A stretch of 64,000 nucleotides of DNA from Capillidium heterosporum (GCA_016630905.1 WBMQ01000001.1:1302001-1366000); one strand, 5' to 3'. Shown: positions 46,278-59,732, numbered from the stretch's first letter. Made by a program: numbers and translations. Notes: a model not told the origin generated them from the sequence alone.

Positions 46278-47405
46278 ATGCTAGCAAGAAAGATGGCACC
46301 CGTAATCAACACAACTGAAGCCAAGGTCATCCAAAGTAAATGTTGAGGTTAAGTTTTAGATTTACTAACATCTGTATAGAGCCAGAGGCTATGACCGACT
46401 ATAACCAGAACTCTACCTACCAACAGATAACTAACCAGATGTGTGTCGACACTATCAAAAACTTAGGTAACTGTTCATTTCTGTAAAATAGACTAACTCT
46501 TAGTAGCTATATTTCAAAAGCTAGCCGAGATAATAGAAGGCAACTTAAGTATCGCCGACTTTGGGTGTAGCCACGGGTCCAACTCCATCACCTATATCAA
46601 AGAACTCATCCAAAACATCGGTACTGACAACTCCAACTTAGCTTTCAACATCTTTCTCAACGATGTACCTACCAATGACTTCAACGCCGTCATGAAATGC
46701 CTGGATGACCCCACCCTGACTTACAACAACTTGGCCAAGTTCGCACAGCCTAACACCAACACAGTTGATACCTTTGTTGTGGGAAAATCCTTCTATGAGC
46801 GTATGCTACCTAAAGCTAGTTTGGATTTAGGCCTCAGCTTCTTCACCATCCACTGGTTACCAAGAGCAACTCCTTTAGCTAATACTATATCCTACAAGTC
46901 GGATAAGGTTACTGAAATTGAATCTACTAAGGCTAAGGTATTGGCTCATAACGCATTGGTTACTTTTTTAAAAGCTCGATCCGAAGAGTTGAAAGTAGGG
47001 GGTATGTTGGCTATAAGTATTTTCAACACTAGCGATATCATCAACTTTTTGGATATGCGGTGGGCTGATTACCTGCAAAAGATGAATTTGACTCAGGTTG
47101 GTTTTGAGGATGTTGTGCTACCAGTCTACACGAGAAGTTTAGAAGAAGTTGGTAAGGCCGTTGAAGATTTAAATGATCTATATACTTCTGTCACTATGGA
47201 AGTTTTGCCTATGGGTCCTAGCTTTAAATTTAATGAATTGTATTCGGCCTACTTTAAAACCGTATTGAACTTGGTCATCGGCTGCAAGTACTTTGCAACA
47301 GAAAGGGAGGCTATCGAATTTACGAAAGGATACTTTGATTTTATCAAGGAGAACTATTTGGAGATCAACGACAAATGGATTTTGTTGGTGGTGCAGCGTA
47401 AGTAG
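46278..47405 (+). CDS. SABATH-family S-adenosylmethionine-dependent carboxyl methyltransferase
   Basis: 348-residue member of the SABATH family (salicylate, benzoate, jasmonate and related carboxyl methyltransferases). Three exons join in phase: 46278-46335, 46380-46466 and 46504-47405. A second ATG at 46293 is also possible. The family's substrate/SAM motif appears as DYNQNSTYQQ (residues 26-35), like plant SYA.NS..Q. The SAM loop is IADFGCSHGSN (65-75), and the FTIHWLPR block matches the plant S..ALHWLS. The C-terminus is also family-like (DFIKENYLEINDKWILLVV). The acceptor of the methyl group is unknown; it probably makes a volatile or signalling methyl ester. It sits alone between the P450 relic and the Nup82 gene. 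Confidence 0.85.
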
Positions 47406-48490
47406 TTGGAATAGTGAGGATTTGAATTAATAAATTGACCTTTTACCAATAAGATTGCTGCTTTTAAATTCTATATACTTTTATATAAATACTTAATAAG
47501 TCTATGGATTTATGTATGCTATCCAATTGAAAACAGTAAACTTTATTGAATTCGATTTAAACTTCCTACTACTAAAGCATATTTAACTCCAGATCACAAA
47601 GGTTGGTAAAGTGCTTTATAGATCAAAGGTTAAATGTCCTTGATTTTAAACAGTTCGCTATAAGCTAACAGGCCACCTCCATTAACCAGCCAGCCTTTCT
47701 ACTTCTGCTCTATTTAGATAAACGAAGTAAAATCTACACCTACTCGTTTATAGAATAAAAAAATAACCTAACTCTCATCAATAGACTTCAGCCTCTAGTA
47801 TTACAAAAGTAGAATCGTATACGAGAAGGAAATATCGTGGTGCAAGGATCTATAAACAGTTAGCTGCTATGAAGAACTTCTACTCCATAATCTTTTAGTA
47901 GCAGCTTTGGATTTGATTTTTACATAAAGATTGACTTCTAATGATATGTATTTGATAAACTATATTGTTATTTACTTCCAGCTGTTTTTTGATCAGGTTG
48001 GTATTTTCTATAATATTGTAGCGATATTCAATCACTAAAATTAATCTAGCTTATGTAATTGAAAGGTGATAAATATGTTTAGAATAGATGCCTATCATGA
48101 GTTGCAAAGCTTTTATTAGTTTAGTTTAAGAGCAGTGTCTTTATCGTAAGGTCACTACATATAAAATTTAAAGCATACATATCCTTAATAAGCCTATCAC
48201 ATGCCATTAAAATACTGTAGATTTATTAGCAGTTAGAATCAGTGATATATTTGAATAATTGAAAATTCTATCACTGTAATAATTAAAGCTGATACATCAA
48301 TTGAAAAGTAAAGTGGGTTTTATAAACTTGAAGTATATCAATAGCATCGAAATAGTTGGGTAAACTGATTGATTTCCAAATATACTAGGTACTATCAAAT
48401 AGCGTTTGTAAATTTAGGTTGAAAACTGTTACCTAAAATTCTTCAAGATTTTTATTGGATCAAAAAGCCAAATCTTAACGGATGTATAAT
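47406..48490. other. Intergenic region between convergent genes
   Basis: About 1.1 kb, AT-rich, holding the 3' ends of the methyltransferase and Nup82 genes. If Nup82 has a further 3' exon (donor at GATGAG/GTAGGT), it would end at about 48415, inside this region. Confidence 0.5.
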
Positions 48491-51108
48491 TTATATCAAC
48501 TGGGAACCTACCTCATCTCCGAGCTTCTTCACTCTGGCACTTAGCAAGTTGACTCTAGTATCGAGAGATTTGAATTGATCGGTCAATTGACTGATCGAAG
48601 GTGGTAAATTAGGTTGATTGGAAGTGTTCAAGCTGGATCTATCCAAGTAAGAGCTTAAAGTATCCATAACTTTATCTTGAACGGTGTAGCGCTTCTCAAA
48701 ATACAAGGCACTGATAGCAAAATGTTAGATCACAAAAAGTAAATTGATTACCTCGTATTTAAAACGTCCAGTTCAGAGTTGCCCTGCTTGATTAGATTAG
48801 ATAGTAGATCAAGGTGCCTTCTTCTATTGTTGATGGCTATGTCACTCTTATCAGTAGAACTTAAACTTAGTGGCTGTGACGATACATCCGTAGGAGTTGA
48901 TTGCAGGGTTGTAGGATCGTTAACTGAGTCCTTAAGGCCTTTAGGCTTGTCTGAGAACAAACCTGCAGTAGTAGTTGATTTAGCGTTGACTTTGTCACCC
49001 TTATTCACTTTTGCATCGTACCCTCCAGTTGATAAAAATTCCAACTGTGTACTAGATTCATTATTAATATATAGACTTACAAACGGAGGGATAGTCGAGG
49101 GTACGTTGACACTGTGGAATAGCCTTCCTTGGAATACAAAAGGTAATAAACTGATCTTCTTAGATTCAGAATCTAGATTCAGCGAAACGAAGATGGAAAG
49201 GTGTTTTCCCGATTTTCGGTCATCGATAAATACCATACCGTCTATATATCGTGACGAACTACTTTCCAGTGGTATGCTGTATAGCTTCGAAGGTGATGCA
49301 AGCGATTCGATGGTCTTACCTGCATATGCTATTTTACTAATACTACTGTAATCGAGAACGTGAACACCGTTGTTATGAACAAGGTACAGGACATTTGAGA
49401 GTAGTGGATCGGGAGTAATGTTGCAGTATTCGAAAGCCTTTCCAGGGGAAGAAATACGAATTGTCTCTAGTATGGCAAGTTTACGCCTCACAGCTTCATT
49501 CTGGCTGTACAGATTTTTTTCTCTTTCCTAATGGAAACAAAGTTAGCAAACCGAAGGATGGCTTTAGAAATACATTAGTAGACGGGTCATTAGACGAGCT
49601 GTCCCAGAGCGGTTGAGAAAGTGAGTTAGGAACACCAATCGAAACTAATCCTTCGTTGTAGAATACTATAACCAAAGGACCGAAGCTTGTCAACGTTACA
49701 TATAGATCGATGGCCTTTAAGGTTGATGAGGTGGTTCTAGCTATACCAGAGCCAAATTGAAATTGAAAAGGAGTCGAAACTATTGGTAGGGCTGAGTTAA
49801 GAGGGTAATTACTTTCAGTCACTTCAATGGTGTCTCTACGTTCAGTTGTCTCGGGTAAGTATGACAAAACTTTCGACAGGAACTTCAAGGTAGTTTGATT
49901 TTGATAACTACTGACAAAAGCCTTTATGTCCCCATCATTCTCAACGCAGTCTGAGCTAATTGTCAAATTTACATCTACCGTACCTAGTTTCTCCAAGCTT
50001 AACTGCGCAAGCGTCTCGATATTCAATTTATCTAATATACTTGATATATTTAGCTCATAATGTAGTGTGAAAATCTTACCAGTGTGAAGGGATGATAGGA
50101 CAGATGGTCCTTATTCTCCCAGACTCATAGAGAATGTAGAGTGTATAGGGCTCCCAACCGTCTTGAACATATTGAGAGGGGAAGGACATACTAACAGCTC
50201 GGTCTTTCGAAACGTTCTTTTTACCTGGGAGAGAAACTTTGAATTGTTGGGTTCTTTCGATACTTGCATGATTTAGATCATAGCTCAGCTCCGGATTGAT
50301 ATCCTTGTCTTTTGCATTTTCCAGCTCGTAAAGACTAGGTAAAAGTTAATAGTAGAAAATGAAAATAAACTACTTGAATATACCAGAGTAAAATAAGACC
50401 AGCAGAGTCGTCTTATTAAAACTTAGTGGATGCCAAACTAATTTAATTGCAGGGTCCACCTCTAGTTCACTGTCATCATGACTTGACAACACCTTGAATT
50501 CTAAATCTATAGGCCTTAAAAATAAATACAATACATCATGTATAATAATACCTTCTGGACTCGCTACCTTCCTGACTTTTATAATAATCTTTCTTGTTAA
50601 AAATATCGTGGAGCTCAATAACAATGGTTTTATGCCCAATCTGTTTAGTGTTTTGAACCTTAAATCCAGAAACCGCTAACAAAGGATTCTTTTCACTCTT
50701 GTTGAAAACAATTCTTTCTATGCTGAAATCGATGGCTTTCTTATTGATTACGAATAGTGACTGTTTGGAAGGTGAAGTAGCTTTCGAGTTTAGAGTCGTA
50801 AATCGAAGCTCATTATTGAATGCAACAAACAAAAAGTCGTCAGCTATTTCGATTATCTGCTTGTTGGGGGTACGTTTCAACAAAGGAAACTGCTCAATAC
50901 TCAAATCTCCCTTCCCTAAGAAAATCTTGTGGTCTTTCAACTGGGCATCAAAACTCATTTTGTTCTTAGATCTTTTAAGGATATAAGGCTGGGAATCAAA
51001 TATTTCATCTTTGTCATCACAAAATTTCAATATCGATTGTGATTGGCTGAGATATAGCTTGAAAAATACGAAAAGTCCAGTCAAAAATATTGATTTGGTA
51101 GATAGCAA
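48491..51108 (-). CDS. NUP82: Nuclear pore protein Nup82/Nup88
   Basis: About 800-residue nucleoporin of the cytoplasmic mRNA-export platform. It has an N-terminal beta-propeller and a C-terminal coiled-coil. Six exons: 51108-50552, 50514-50374, 50334-50081, 50031-49574, 49527-48752 and 48710-48491. Recognisable propeller blocks are DPAIKLVWHPLSFNKTTLLV and GWEPYTLYILYESGRIRTIC, which match Nup88/Nup82 (VWHPLS, W.P.TLY....G.IY..C). The C-terminal part (NEAVRRKLAILETIRI, later SISQLTDQFKSLDTRVNLL) has heptad spacing, as needed to pair with Nup159 and Nsp1. The N-terminus has a hydrophobic stretch, which is unusual, so the true start might be further in. An alternative last exon is possible. 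Confidence 0.75.
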
Positions 51109-52238
51109 TGGGTATCAAGTTAAAGGCAAGGCTGAAAGTAGAGTTGGCGACTAACTTTTATAGAAAGATATAGTTAAATAACAACAGTTCCATTAACTTA
51201 ACAAGCCAGTTGTATTACAGGTCCCATTTGCAGAGGCTCACAAAGTTGCATATGTCTGGTATCAAAACGGCTAGCAATACGCTTACAATTTAGACGCTAC
51301 AATCAAATGAGGGCACTATCAGTAAGGCGGGCACTTGGATTTTATGACAAGTAGTTGTACTATAAAATTCCAAAGAATATTCTAATAAAAGTTGTCAAAC
51401 TTTGTAGCAATTTGTGACTCACTAGCTAAGATCTAGAGACGTGCCATAGTAACTATACAAATTGTTCAAAGGCGCTATAAAAGTGTACCAAACTCTAAAG
51501 CATTGCAATAAATATGAACTTAAAGACAGTGTTTAATCTATAGATTTGCTAGAATTCTTTTGCTTTTAAAAAATTGAAAGATGTAATTACATATCTCATA
51601 TAACAGCTACCGAGCTTTAAGAATTTTGCTAGCTTGGAAGTCTAAGTTTTGGAAAAATATTCTTAAATTGGAATGTACCAAGTTCTGACTTATGATAAGT
51701 GATGGGTTTGAAAAATGAACTTTCTGATGGGTATTGATTTGTGAAATTGGACAATCTTTTTTCTTTCGAAATGCTATGGGGATCAGGATCTTATCCAGAG
51801 ATGGTGGTTTACGACGATATTTACTATAGCTGATCCTAGTTCGTTTATAATCTAGGTATAGAAATCATTCGAAGCATTTGGAGATGTATTCTTTGATAAG
51901 ATTGTCAATACTATCTTTGATCCCATCACCGTAGCCGTTAGACTCCCTGATAAAAATGCCATGAGATAGGAGGTCGAATTATGGCTCGTTAATAGTTGTT
52001 TGTAAAGTATTCTAGTAACTGCTTCAAGTATTTTTTGTTAGGTTGTTTTTTGGCGAAGCTTTCAGACTATCAAAATGTTTACAGCAAGTCTACATTTGGA
52101 TGCGGTAGGTAAAAAGGTGATAAAAATCAAGGATTCAATATACAATCATAAAAACAATAGGTTTATGGAATAAGGCAAACTGAAATGTATTTACTTAAAA
52201 ACCTTATGTACTAAAAGGCAACTTACACTAGCGAAGCC
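51109..52238. other. Intergenic region upstream of NUP82, with a short coding-like relic
   Basis: About 1.1 kb. Within it, 51865-51969 on the plus strand reads SFEAFGDVFFDKIVNTIFDP and goes on to a stop. It looks more protein-like than its surroundings, but I cannot join it to another exon or name a family. The rest shows nothing. Confidence 0.4.
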
Positions 52239-55200
52239 TCAGTTCTTCTGAGAAACTGTCTCTATAATACGGTTCTTGGCAAGTTCAGCACCCTCCTTCG
52301 AACCAATGATGACGATGGCGGTACCATCGGCGTATGATGACGTCTCGTAGCGGCGCTGGGCACCAGCCGAAGCGGGCAACTCAATTTCACACTTGGAGTC
52401 GGCACGAAGTTGATTGATGATGTTGCCACTGCGACCAATGATTAAGCGATGCGTAGACTGGGGGACGTATAGGCGTAAAACTTGGTTATTGGACTTGGCT
52501 TCCGACAGCTGTTTGTTGAGGAAGACTAAGGCCTTTTCGAGACCATCTTTAGGTCCCTTCAAGGTCCAGTTCACATCGGAGTCGCCGCTGGAGTAGTTGA
52601 TAGCTTGGCATTCAAAATCAATGGAGCTCTCATCGTCGATGCGGGCTAGGGATGAGCTTTGGGTCTGGCTTACAAAGGTGGGTTTGGTGATATTAGGGAT
52701 GTCGGCCTTGACCTGGAAGTCATTTTGCAGCTTGCGACCCAAATTTTTGACCTTACTAAGGATATGGTGATGGTAGCGTTGGGGGAAGGTGAAGGACTCC
52801 TTCAATGGGACACGGCTGAGTAAGTCGTCCTTGGCCGAGTTGCAGTCATCTTCCTTACCAGTGATAGTAATCTTGGAAACATCCTGTCCCTTGGCATCGC
52901 GTCTAGGGAAGTTGATTTCGACACTGTACTTCTCCATCATGGATTTCAAGTTAGAACCACCGCGACCGATCAACGAAGAGTAGTGCTCAGGATCGATGTC
53001 CAATGAGATAGTGGTTTGGTCTTTTAGATGGTCGGCAATCTCCTTCAAGGCAGCGATAATATTATCAACTAACGATTTTTCACCCTTGACAATGACGGTT
53101 GAGCCGGAATCCTTAGGGAATCTGACCAAACCTTGGTTGACTTCGGGGTCATTAGGTTCTAAGCCTTGGCATTTGGCAATGAGTTGACGGATCTTCAAGC
53201 CACCAGAACCGATCAAAGTGCGATGTAGTTTGTTGGGTATTTCAATCTCCTGGGTAACCTTCGATTCGATCTCCTCAGCGATGGTCAAAATGGCTTTCTG
53301 GGCTTCCTTGATACCGGATTTAGTACCCTGGATGGTAATAGTAGTCTCGTCATCGTTGTCGCTAGATTTATCGACATCGATGCGGGTTTGAGTATTATCT
53401 TTGATCTCATTGATGCTGGAGCCGCTGCGGCCTAAAATATGAGGTAGAGAGCTCCTTGGTACCTTGAAAGTAACCTTATGGCCATTCTCCTTCTCGTACT
53501 CTACGATCTCCAGAATCTCGGATTTGGCACTGGCAACACCTTTTCTTCCACCTCGGATTAAGATTTCATCCTTATTGAGCTGCAATTTGCTGGGGGCTTT
53601 GATATCCTCTTCGTCTTCATCGTCGTCACTCTGAGCTTCTTTAGAGCGCGGGAACTTGATAATGACAGCATATTTCTCCTCAAGGCGCTTAACATATCTT
53701 CCCTGTTGTCCAATGATCGCGCGATGGTACTGGTTAAGAATCTTGATCTTCTCTTCGGTTTGATCGGCAAGTTTATCGACCAACGATAGGATGTCCTCCT
53801 TAACCTTGTCGGCATACTTCTTCAAACCTTGCACTTTGATCGAGGTTTCATCTTTGCTGCTCTTGGAGTCAACATCAATCTTAACGTCATAGGATTCCTT
53901 CAAGCGGTTGATGTTGGCACCGCCCTTTCCGACAACATGAGCAGAATGACGAGAGGGGATAGTAAAGTTGATGGTGTATCCCAAGGCCTGCTCATAGTTT
54001 TCCATTTCGCTGATAAGCTTTTCCAATTCCTTGGTAATTTTGGCAACATCATTGGCAGGTCCGTTGACGGAAATCTGGTCAGCGCTCAAGTCCTTTTGAG
54101 TCAAAAGGAAACGAGAAGGGCGATTTTCGTTGGAACCAGGCTTGCTACCAAAGACTACATTGACAGGGCTTTCACCTTCTTCACCTAGGATAGCAGAAAG
54201 AGTAGCTCCATTGGGACCGATAATATGGCGATGGATCTTTGAAGGGGCAGCCAAGATCTTCTTTTCAATATTTTCGCGACCTTTGATGTCCTTTTCCAAA
54301 GCCTTGATTGCAGCACTGATAGCATCCTTGTTGGAGTCTTTGGAGAAAAGAACGATGATGGCAGATTTCTCCTTGGGCTCGGGCAAAATAACCTGTACGT
54401 TGTGCTTTTCAGCAATCTTGCTGATCTTAGAGTTGTCAACACCGGCGATAAAGCTATGTAGTTCATATGGTGCAGTTACGGTGGCGAAGCAGCCAGGTGT
54501 CAAAGGTTTTAACAAGGCTTCGATCTCAACCTTAGCCTTGTTTACATTAGCGGAAGCTTTTCCAACAACATCGAGCTGGGTTGATTTACTCTTAGGCGAG
54601 GGTAAGTGGATCTGAACAAGGTGCTCGGATTCAATCTTCTGGAGAAGCTTGGAGCGGTTGAGGTAGCTAAGTAAGCTTGGGATGTAACCACCAGAGACCT
54701 TGTGGATCTTGGTCAAATTTAAAGAAGCAACAAAGGCGGAATCGACTTTCTCCATAATAATCGATAGAGCTTTAGATAAGGATTGGCTGAAGCCGCTGAT
54801 CTTAATGTTTTCCGAAGAATCATCGATGCCTGGTAGCTCAACAATACAACCTAAAATTTAATAACCTTATATATATATAGTTTACCTGTGGCAGAGAAAA
54901 TTTCTTTAAAGTGGGCCCCTTTAGGGCCAATTAAGAAGCGATGCTTAGCTTTAGGAACAGGCAGGGTAAGCTCTTTGAGTGACTCGACCTAATATATTAA
55001 GAAATAAACTAATAGTAAAAATTTACGAGAACTTCGGCCTCTTTAAGCAACTTGGAACGGATTGAGGAAGCTGATTCGGCGTCTCCCAAAACAGTAATAG
55101 CAGAGTCTACGGAGGCGAGTTCGTCATCAGTGAGCCCAACCAAGAATGGGATTTTTAGAGTAACGCTAGTATCTTTAGTATACTCGTTGATACGGGAGTT

Positions 55201-56188
55201 GTTGGGACCAGAAAGGAAAGGGTAGTATTTGGTCTCGATATCAGAGATTTTAATTTCCTTTTTAACAACCTAAATCGCTTAGTAAAGTACAAGGTTAATT
55301 TTTGTTACCTTGTCGCGAGCGATATCTTCAATTTCTTTCTTGGCAAGCTTAACTCCGGCTACATCACCAGTGATAGAAATCTCAACCAAAGCATCTTCAT
55401 CATCCCCTTCTTCACGGCGAGGTACATTAATTGAAGTCATGGTCTTAGTCTGAATCTGAGCAAGGTTGCGTCCCTTGGCTCCCAAAATGAACCCAGTAAT
55501 GCTAACAGGCACCTTGATCAAAATAGTTTCCTATTCTTACAGTTAATGATGGAAAATGGCTATAAATTACCTTTGGTGAAAGCTCCGACTTTATTTCACG
55601 ACTAGCTTTAGCTACAGCCTCAGCCTTACCTTTTACAATGAAGGTGGTGTTGCCACTCAGCTTTGAAGAAGATATTTCAACACTAACGCCTAAGCGTTTT
55701 TGAATCTTTGAGATGCTCATTTTAAGTTGATTGATTACGGAAGGCGACTGCGACATGCTAAGGTTGATAACTTCGGTGGCCAAATTTGAAACCGTCTTAA
55801 CTCTGCCTGGGGAGGTCACGGCACCACTATTGCCATTTAGCGATTTCGAACCCCAACTGTTTAACAACGGGAGAGTTTTACCTGAGCCTGAACTTAAGGA
55901 TGGGAAGCTGTCTTCGGACTTGAGATCGGGGACAGTTTGTTTGCTAGGTTTAGTAGAAGCTATCTCTTGAGGTTCCAAGTCATTTTCATCAGCGAATAAA
56001 GGTTCATGGGCATCGAGGGAATCGTTTGGGAAGGGTAGGTCTTGGTTACCGTTACTGAAGGCAGAATTAATTTGTGGGAAGGAGTAGTCGATGTCTAGGT
56101 CCAGGTGTTTAGTAGCAGATTTCATAGCTTCCAGATCGGCTTCGGTCAGTCCGGCTTGGTAGTTTGGGTTCTGCAAGTTACTAGCCAT
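52239..56188 (-). CDS. SCP160: Vigilin/Scp160 multi-KH-domain RNA-binding protein
   Basis: 1265-residue vigilin-family protein, which binds mRNAs on ER-attached ribosomes. Exons: 56188-55571, 55530-55309, 55269-55027, 54988-54886 and 54850-52239, all in phase. The first 140 residues are acidic and disordered. After that come at least nine KH repeats with a proper GxxG loop: GAKG, GPKG, GPNG, GKGG, GQQG, GRSG, GSGG, GRGG and GRSG. Several degenerate KH units have lost the loop (for example FIAGVDNSKI and FLSGPNNSRI), as in yeast Scp160. Length matches vigilin (1268 in human) and Scp160 (1222). Domain order and frame are intact. The C-terminus ends right after the last KH unit. Confidence 0.96.
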
Positions 56189-56993
56189 TTTAGTATTGCA
56201 ACTTGTTGAGAGATTAAAGTGGCTTTTGTACACAAAATTTCAAACTTTGATAAGATGACAATTACGGATTAATTTATAAGCTGGCCAATCATTTTAGCAC
56301 ACAACTTTCAATTTATATTTTGACCAAGGTTTTAAAAGTCCAAGATAGTTTGGAATCATTTGGATTTTCGAATGCCACGTTATAAACTTTTGATAAGCAC
56401 CACATTACAGAGTCTTCTGTTGCTCCATTACAAAGTATACATAAAGTTTAGAAATTAGATGCTCTAAAATGTCAAATAGAATACTAAATAGTGTTTATAA
56501 AATATCAGTTGATCTTCATATTTGCTATTTCTAAAGCAAAATTCCCATTTGAATAGTGTAAAGTGCTATTCTTTAAACATCTTTTGATAAAATAAAGAAG
56601 TGTATCTCCTTTTGAATATAGAGTTTAGAAGTTTATTCAAAGTATAATAAGAAATAAGATGTAGATTCCTTAAAGCTTCTGAATCCAAGTTTCAAAAATG
56701 AATATATAGCTAGACAATTATATTAATTTGGTTATAAATATATAAATGATTGTAAGGATATATGCCTACTTTCGAAGAAAATTTTACTAGTAAAGAGTCA
56801 TCAGTATATCATATTTAAATACATGTGTTCTAGAAGTTACAGTCATAACAACACCATTAAGCCTTATCATTGATCAAATACAAACCTATCTCACCATATG
56901 TAAAGAAAACTAGCATATTAAGCTTAATTACTAACATGAACATTAATTTATATATACCACCTAGCTTATACTATGCAAATAAACCTTATATAT
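56189..56993. other. Intergenic region upstream of the vigilin gene
   Basis: About 800 AT-rich bases. Holds the vigilin promoter and the 3' end of the WrbA-like gene. No gene seen. Confidence 0.5.
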
Positions 56994-59235
56994 TTATTTC
57001 AACTCGTTGGCAGAAGGCCTTAGAGATAATCGCTTCATAAGATTTCTCAAATTAGATGTAGATCCACTTTGGCTACTAGTCTCCAAATTGTTAGTTGGAG
57101 TAGCCCTTCCATTACCACTCATGCTAGCATTCTCAGTTGCAAACTTGGGGAAACCAGCCGACGCTTCAGTTGCAGTGACAGGTAAGTGGAAGACATTAAA
57201 GATATCGACGTTACTCTGGGATTTTAAGCTGTTGCGCTTTAATACTTATCGGGTTGGGGTTGGACTTGGTTAAGTTTACGGTCTTGCTTTTAATCAATGG
57301 GTCATGTAGCTGGTCGGAATTGGAAAGATCTTTGCTGGATTGTCTATGGGCTAATGGATTGGAATCTTTGTTGTCTTGTCCTTTTACACCGGATAAGCTG
57401 GCCGAGTTGCTAAGGGGAATAGCTGCTGCTGCAATTTCCTCTTCATTGAAAGCTCTACTGACCCGTATACCTCTTGTCTCGACGTCAGGGCTTACGGCAG
57501 AACTAGGCATCTGGAAGTTTTCACTGGGTCCCGGGGTCACCGTCTCCAGCTTGCTTTCGGTAACCGATTCAGCAATAGGTGTCAATTCATCAACTGCTTG
57601 TCCAGTATTATCACCAGTATTAGAGCCCTGGCTATTCTTCCGAACCTGAGAAATGGATGCAATTGGATTAACATCCCCGGTATTGGTGACACTCTTAGTA
57701 CTGTTTGAACTATCTTTACGCTCGATATCGATTACAGCACTTGAACGTTTGGATGATGAAGCTAACGAGCGGCTGCTGGCCATATAGGACAACGCAATGG
57801 CAGTCTCAATTTTCCCGTTACTTTCGACGACAGAGAGTGGCCTACCTCTAGGTCTAGATCTTTCCATTCCATTTACAAAGTCATTTGAGTTGCTGACCGA
57901 TCTTCTATGTCTCAAATCAGTATCCACATCTTCCACTTTAATTGGATTGTGTAGTGACAGTCTTTTATGGGGGTCCTTCTGGCTTGCAACGACTTTAGAT
58001 AACTCAGGCTGCGGAAACTCAGTTTCAAGGTCCCTTGGCTTATTAAAGCTTACGGGAGTTCGCAAGGTCTTGGCTAAATTGGAAATAATCTGCTCATGTT
58101 CGTCGTCATTGGAAAGTTTTGCTATTTCGGCTTCTATAAGTTTACGTTGCTCTCCAAGTTTAGGACTGGGGTAATTTGGATTGCCATTACCATTTAAATG
58201 GGCTGTAGTGGATGCCTTGGATGCATTTATAGTTGAATGGTTTGGATCAAAAGGCTCTGAACTCGGGATTGTGCTTACCTGATCATTGGTTGCGTGAGTA
58301 ACTACAGATCTATCATGTTTTTCAGGACTCATCTTGTAACCAGAGTCTATTCCTTTAAAGCTACCGATCTTGATCCGAAACGTATTATAGTTTTTTGAGA
58401 CAATCCTCCCAAACATCTCTCCCTAAATAATATAAATAAAAAGAAAATTGAATCTATCTACTTGTGCCTGTGCTAATTTAGTTTCGGCAACTGATGGTTG
58501 ACGAGTACCGTCTTTACCAGCAATAACTCCAGAACCCCAAGGACTTCCACCACTGACTTCGAAATCCTTATTGAACTGTGAACATAAATTTCCTTTTATA
58601 TAAGACTTAATACATTGAGTTAAAGTGTAAATAGAATACCCAAGGGTACAAATATCATTCCAAGGTGAGCTAAAGGGGGTAAAAACGTCAAGCTACTGGT
58701 TTCTTGGCCACCATGTTGAGTAGCTGTCACGTTAAAAGTAGCTGCCATTTTTCCATATAGTTGATTGCTAAAGGTTTAAAATGTCAATAATGCGTCTTTA
58801 AAATCGAACATAATACCTTTGCCAGACTTCACTGCACTGAGCTAAGAACTCAGAGACTTGGGCTGGATACGTGCCATATCGAGTTCTAAGGTAAAAGATT
58901 AAAAGATTGACTTGATAGTAAAACTTACGGGATAACCAAAGATTATTCCATCAGCTTCTTTCAATATATCTGGTGTTATCAATGGAAGATCGGGTTTCGG
59001 TGGGGCTCGCATCTTTTTCAAGACTTGAAAACTAAGTTAAAATAGAATGCAAAAAGTTACCAGATTTAGTCAAAGTTTCTTTGAACATCAACAGCTCGGA
59101 GGTGCAACCAGCGCTTTCTAAGCCCTGTTTCAACTTCAAAGCTAGCTTGTAGGTGTGGAGGTAGGTAGTATAGAATGCAACTATGACTTTGGGTTTCGAT
59201 GCAGCGCTTAAAGTGTCGTCGCGTATTGGCGCCAT
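56994..59235 (-). CDS. WrbA/Pst2-type flavodoxin-fold quinone reductase with long C-terminal extension
   Basis: The N-terminal 215 residues are a WrbA-type NAD(P)H:quinone oxidoreductase domain (yeast Pst2, Rfs1, Ycp4). They include VIVAFYTTYLHTYKLA at the FMN-phosphate loop, ADGIIFGYP/TRYG, MAATFNVTATQHGGQETSSL and GGSPWGSGVIAGKDG. Then follow over 400 Ser/Thr/Asn/Lys-rich residues of predicted disorder, with an AT-hook-like RPRGRP and a basic end (NLMKRLSLRPSANELK). Yeast relatives have at most about 50 extra residues. Exon 1 is 59235-59061, exon 2 is 59023-58929, and further exons follow. Exon 2 ends FGYP with one base too many for the next exon (CCC before GTAAGT), so strict splicing would break the frame there. 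A last exon from about 57120 down to 56994 is likely. See findings. Confidence 0.78.
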
Positions 59236-59732
59236 ATTTTATTATCTAACTTTACCGAGGTTTCGAATGCTGTGAATTAGTTGAGAAAGAGGTTGGGTTG
59301 ACCTTTGCAGCTTATTGAAGTAGCTATTGTTACGCTTGTATTGTTTGAAGGTGCATAAGTTCCACTCAGTTCTCCTTTTTGTATTAAGCCACAAAGTTTA
59401 ATCAGTTTAGGGTTTTGTGACGTGAATGGAAGCTGGCCTAGCTATATTAGGAAAGCCCTTAGAACTTCAAATACTGAGGTGGGTTTTGTAAAGCTATGGG
59501 CATCTAAGTACCATCACACATAGTTGGACTCTACATGTTTACATTTAAAAAGGACTCTATTTAACGGTGTATATCGAGTCAAACATACTTTTAAATCACA
59601 ACACGCTACAAATTTAAAAAAGTGGAGTCCAAAACGATGGCAATCAGGAAACTTTATAATAAATCACTATAAATAAACCTTTGCTTGAAGTCAAAATTTG
59701 GTTCTTATTACTATCCATAGAACATTTTCAAA
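59236..59732. promoter_or_regulatory. Divergent promoter region, WrbA-like gene and GT15 gene
   Basis: About 500 bases between two start codons facing away from each other, so both promoters should be here. No individual site is claimed. Confidence 0.45.

Noticed and set aside
50032-50090. Possible +1 offset at the third intron of NUP82
   Set aside because: By coordinate arithmetic the exons join in phase; the apparent offset came from an uncertain reading of the bases, so it was not counted.
58565-58655. Second +1 offset in the WrbA-like gene after FVPLG
   Set aside because: An in-phase acceptor ending AAAG gives PLGNLCSQFNKDF with a family-like length, so no offset is needed there.
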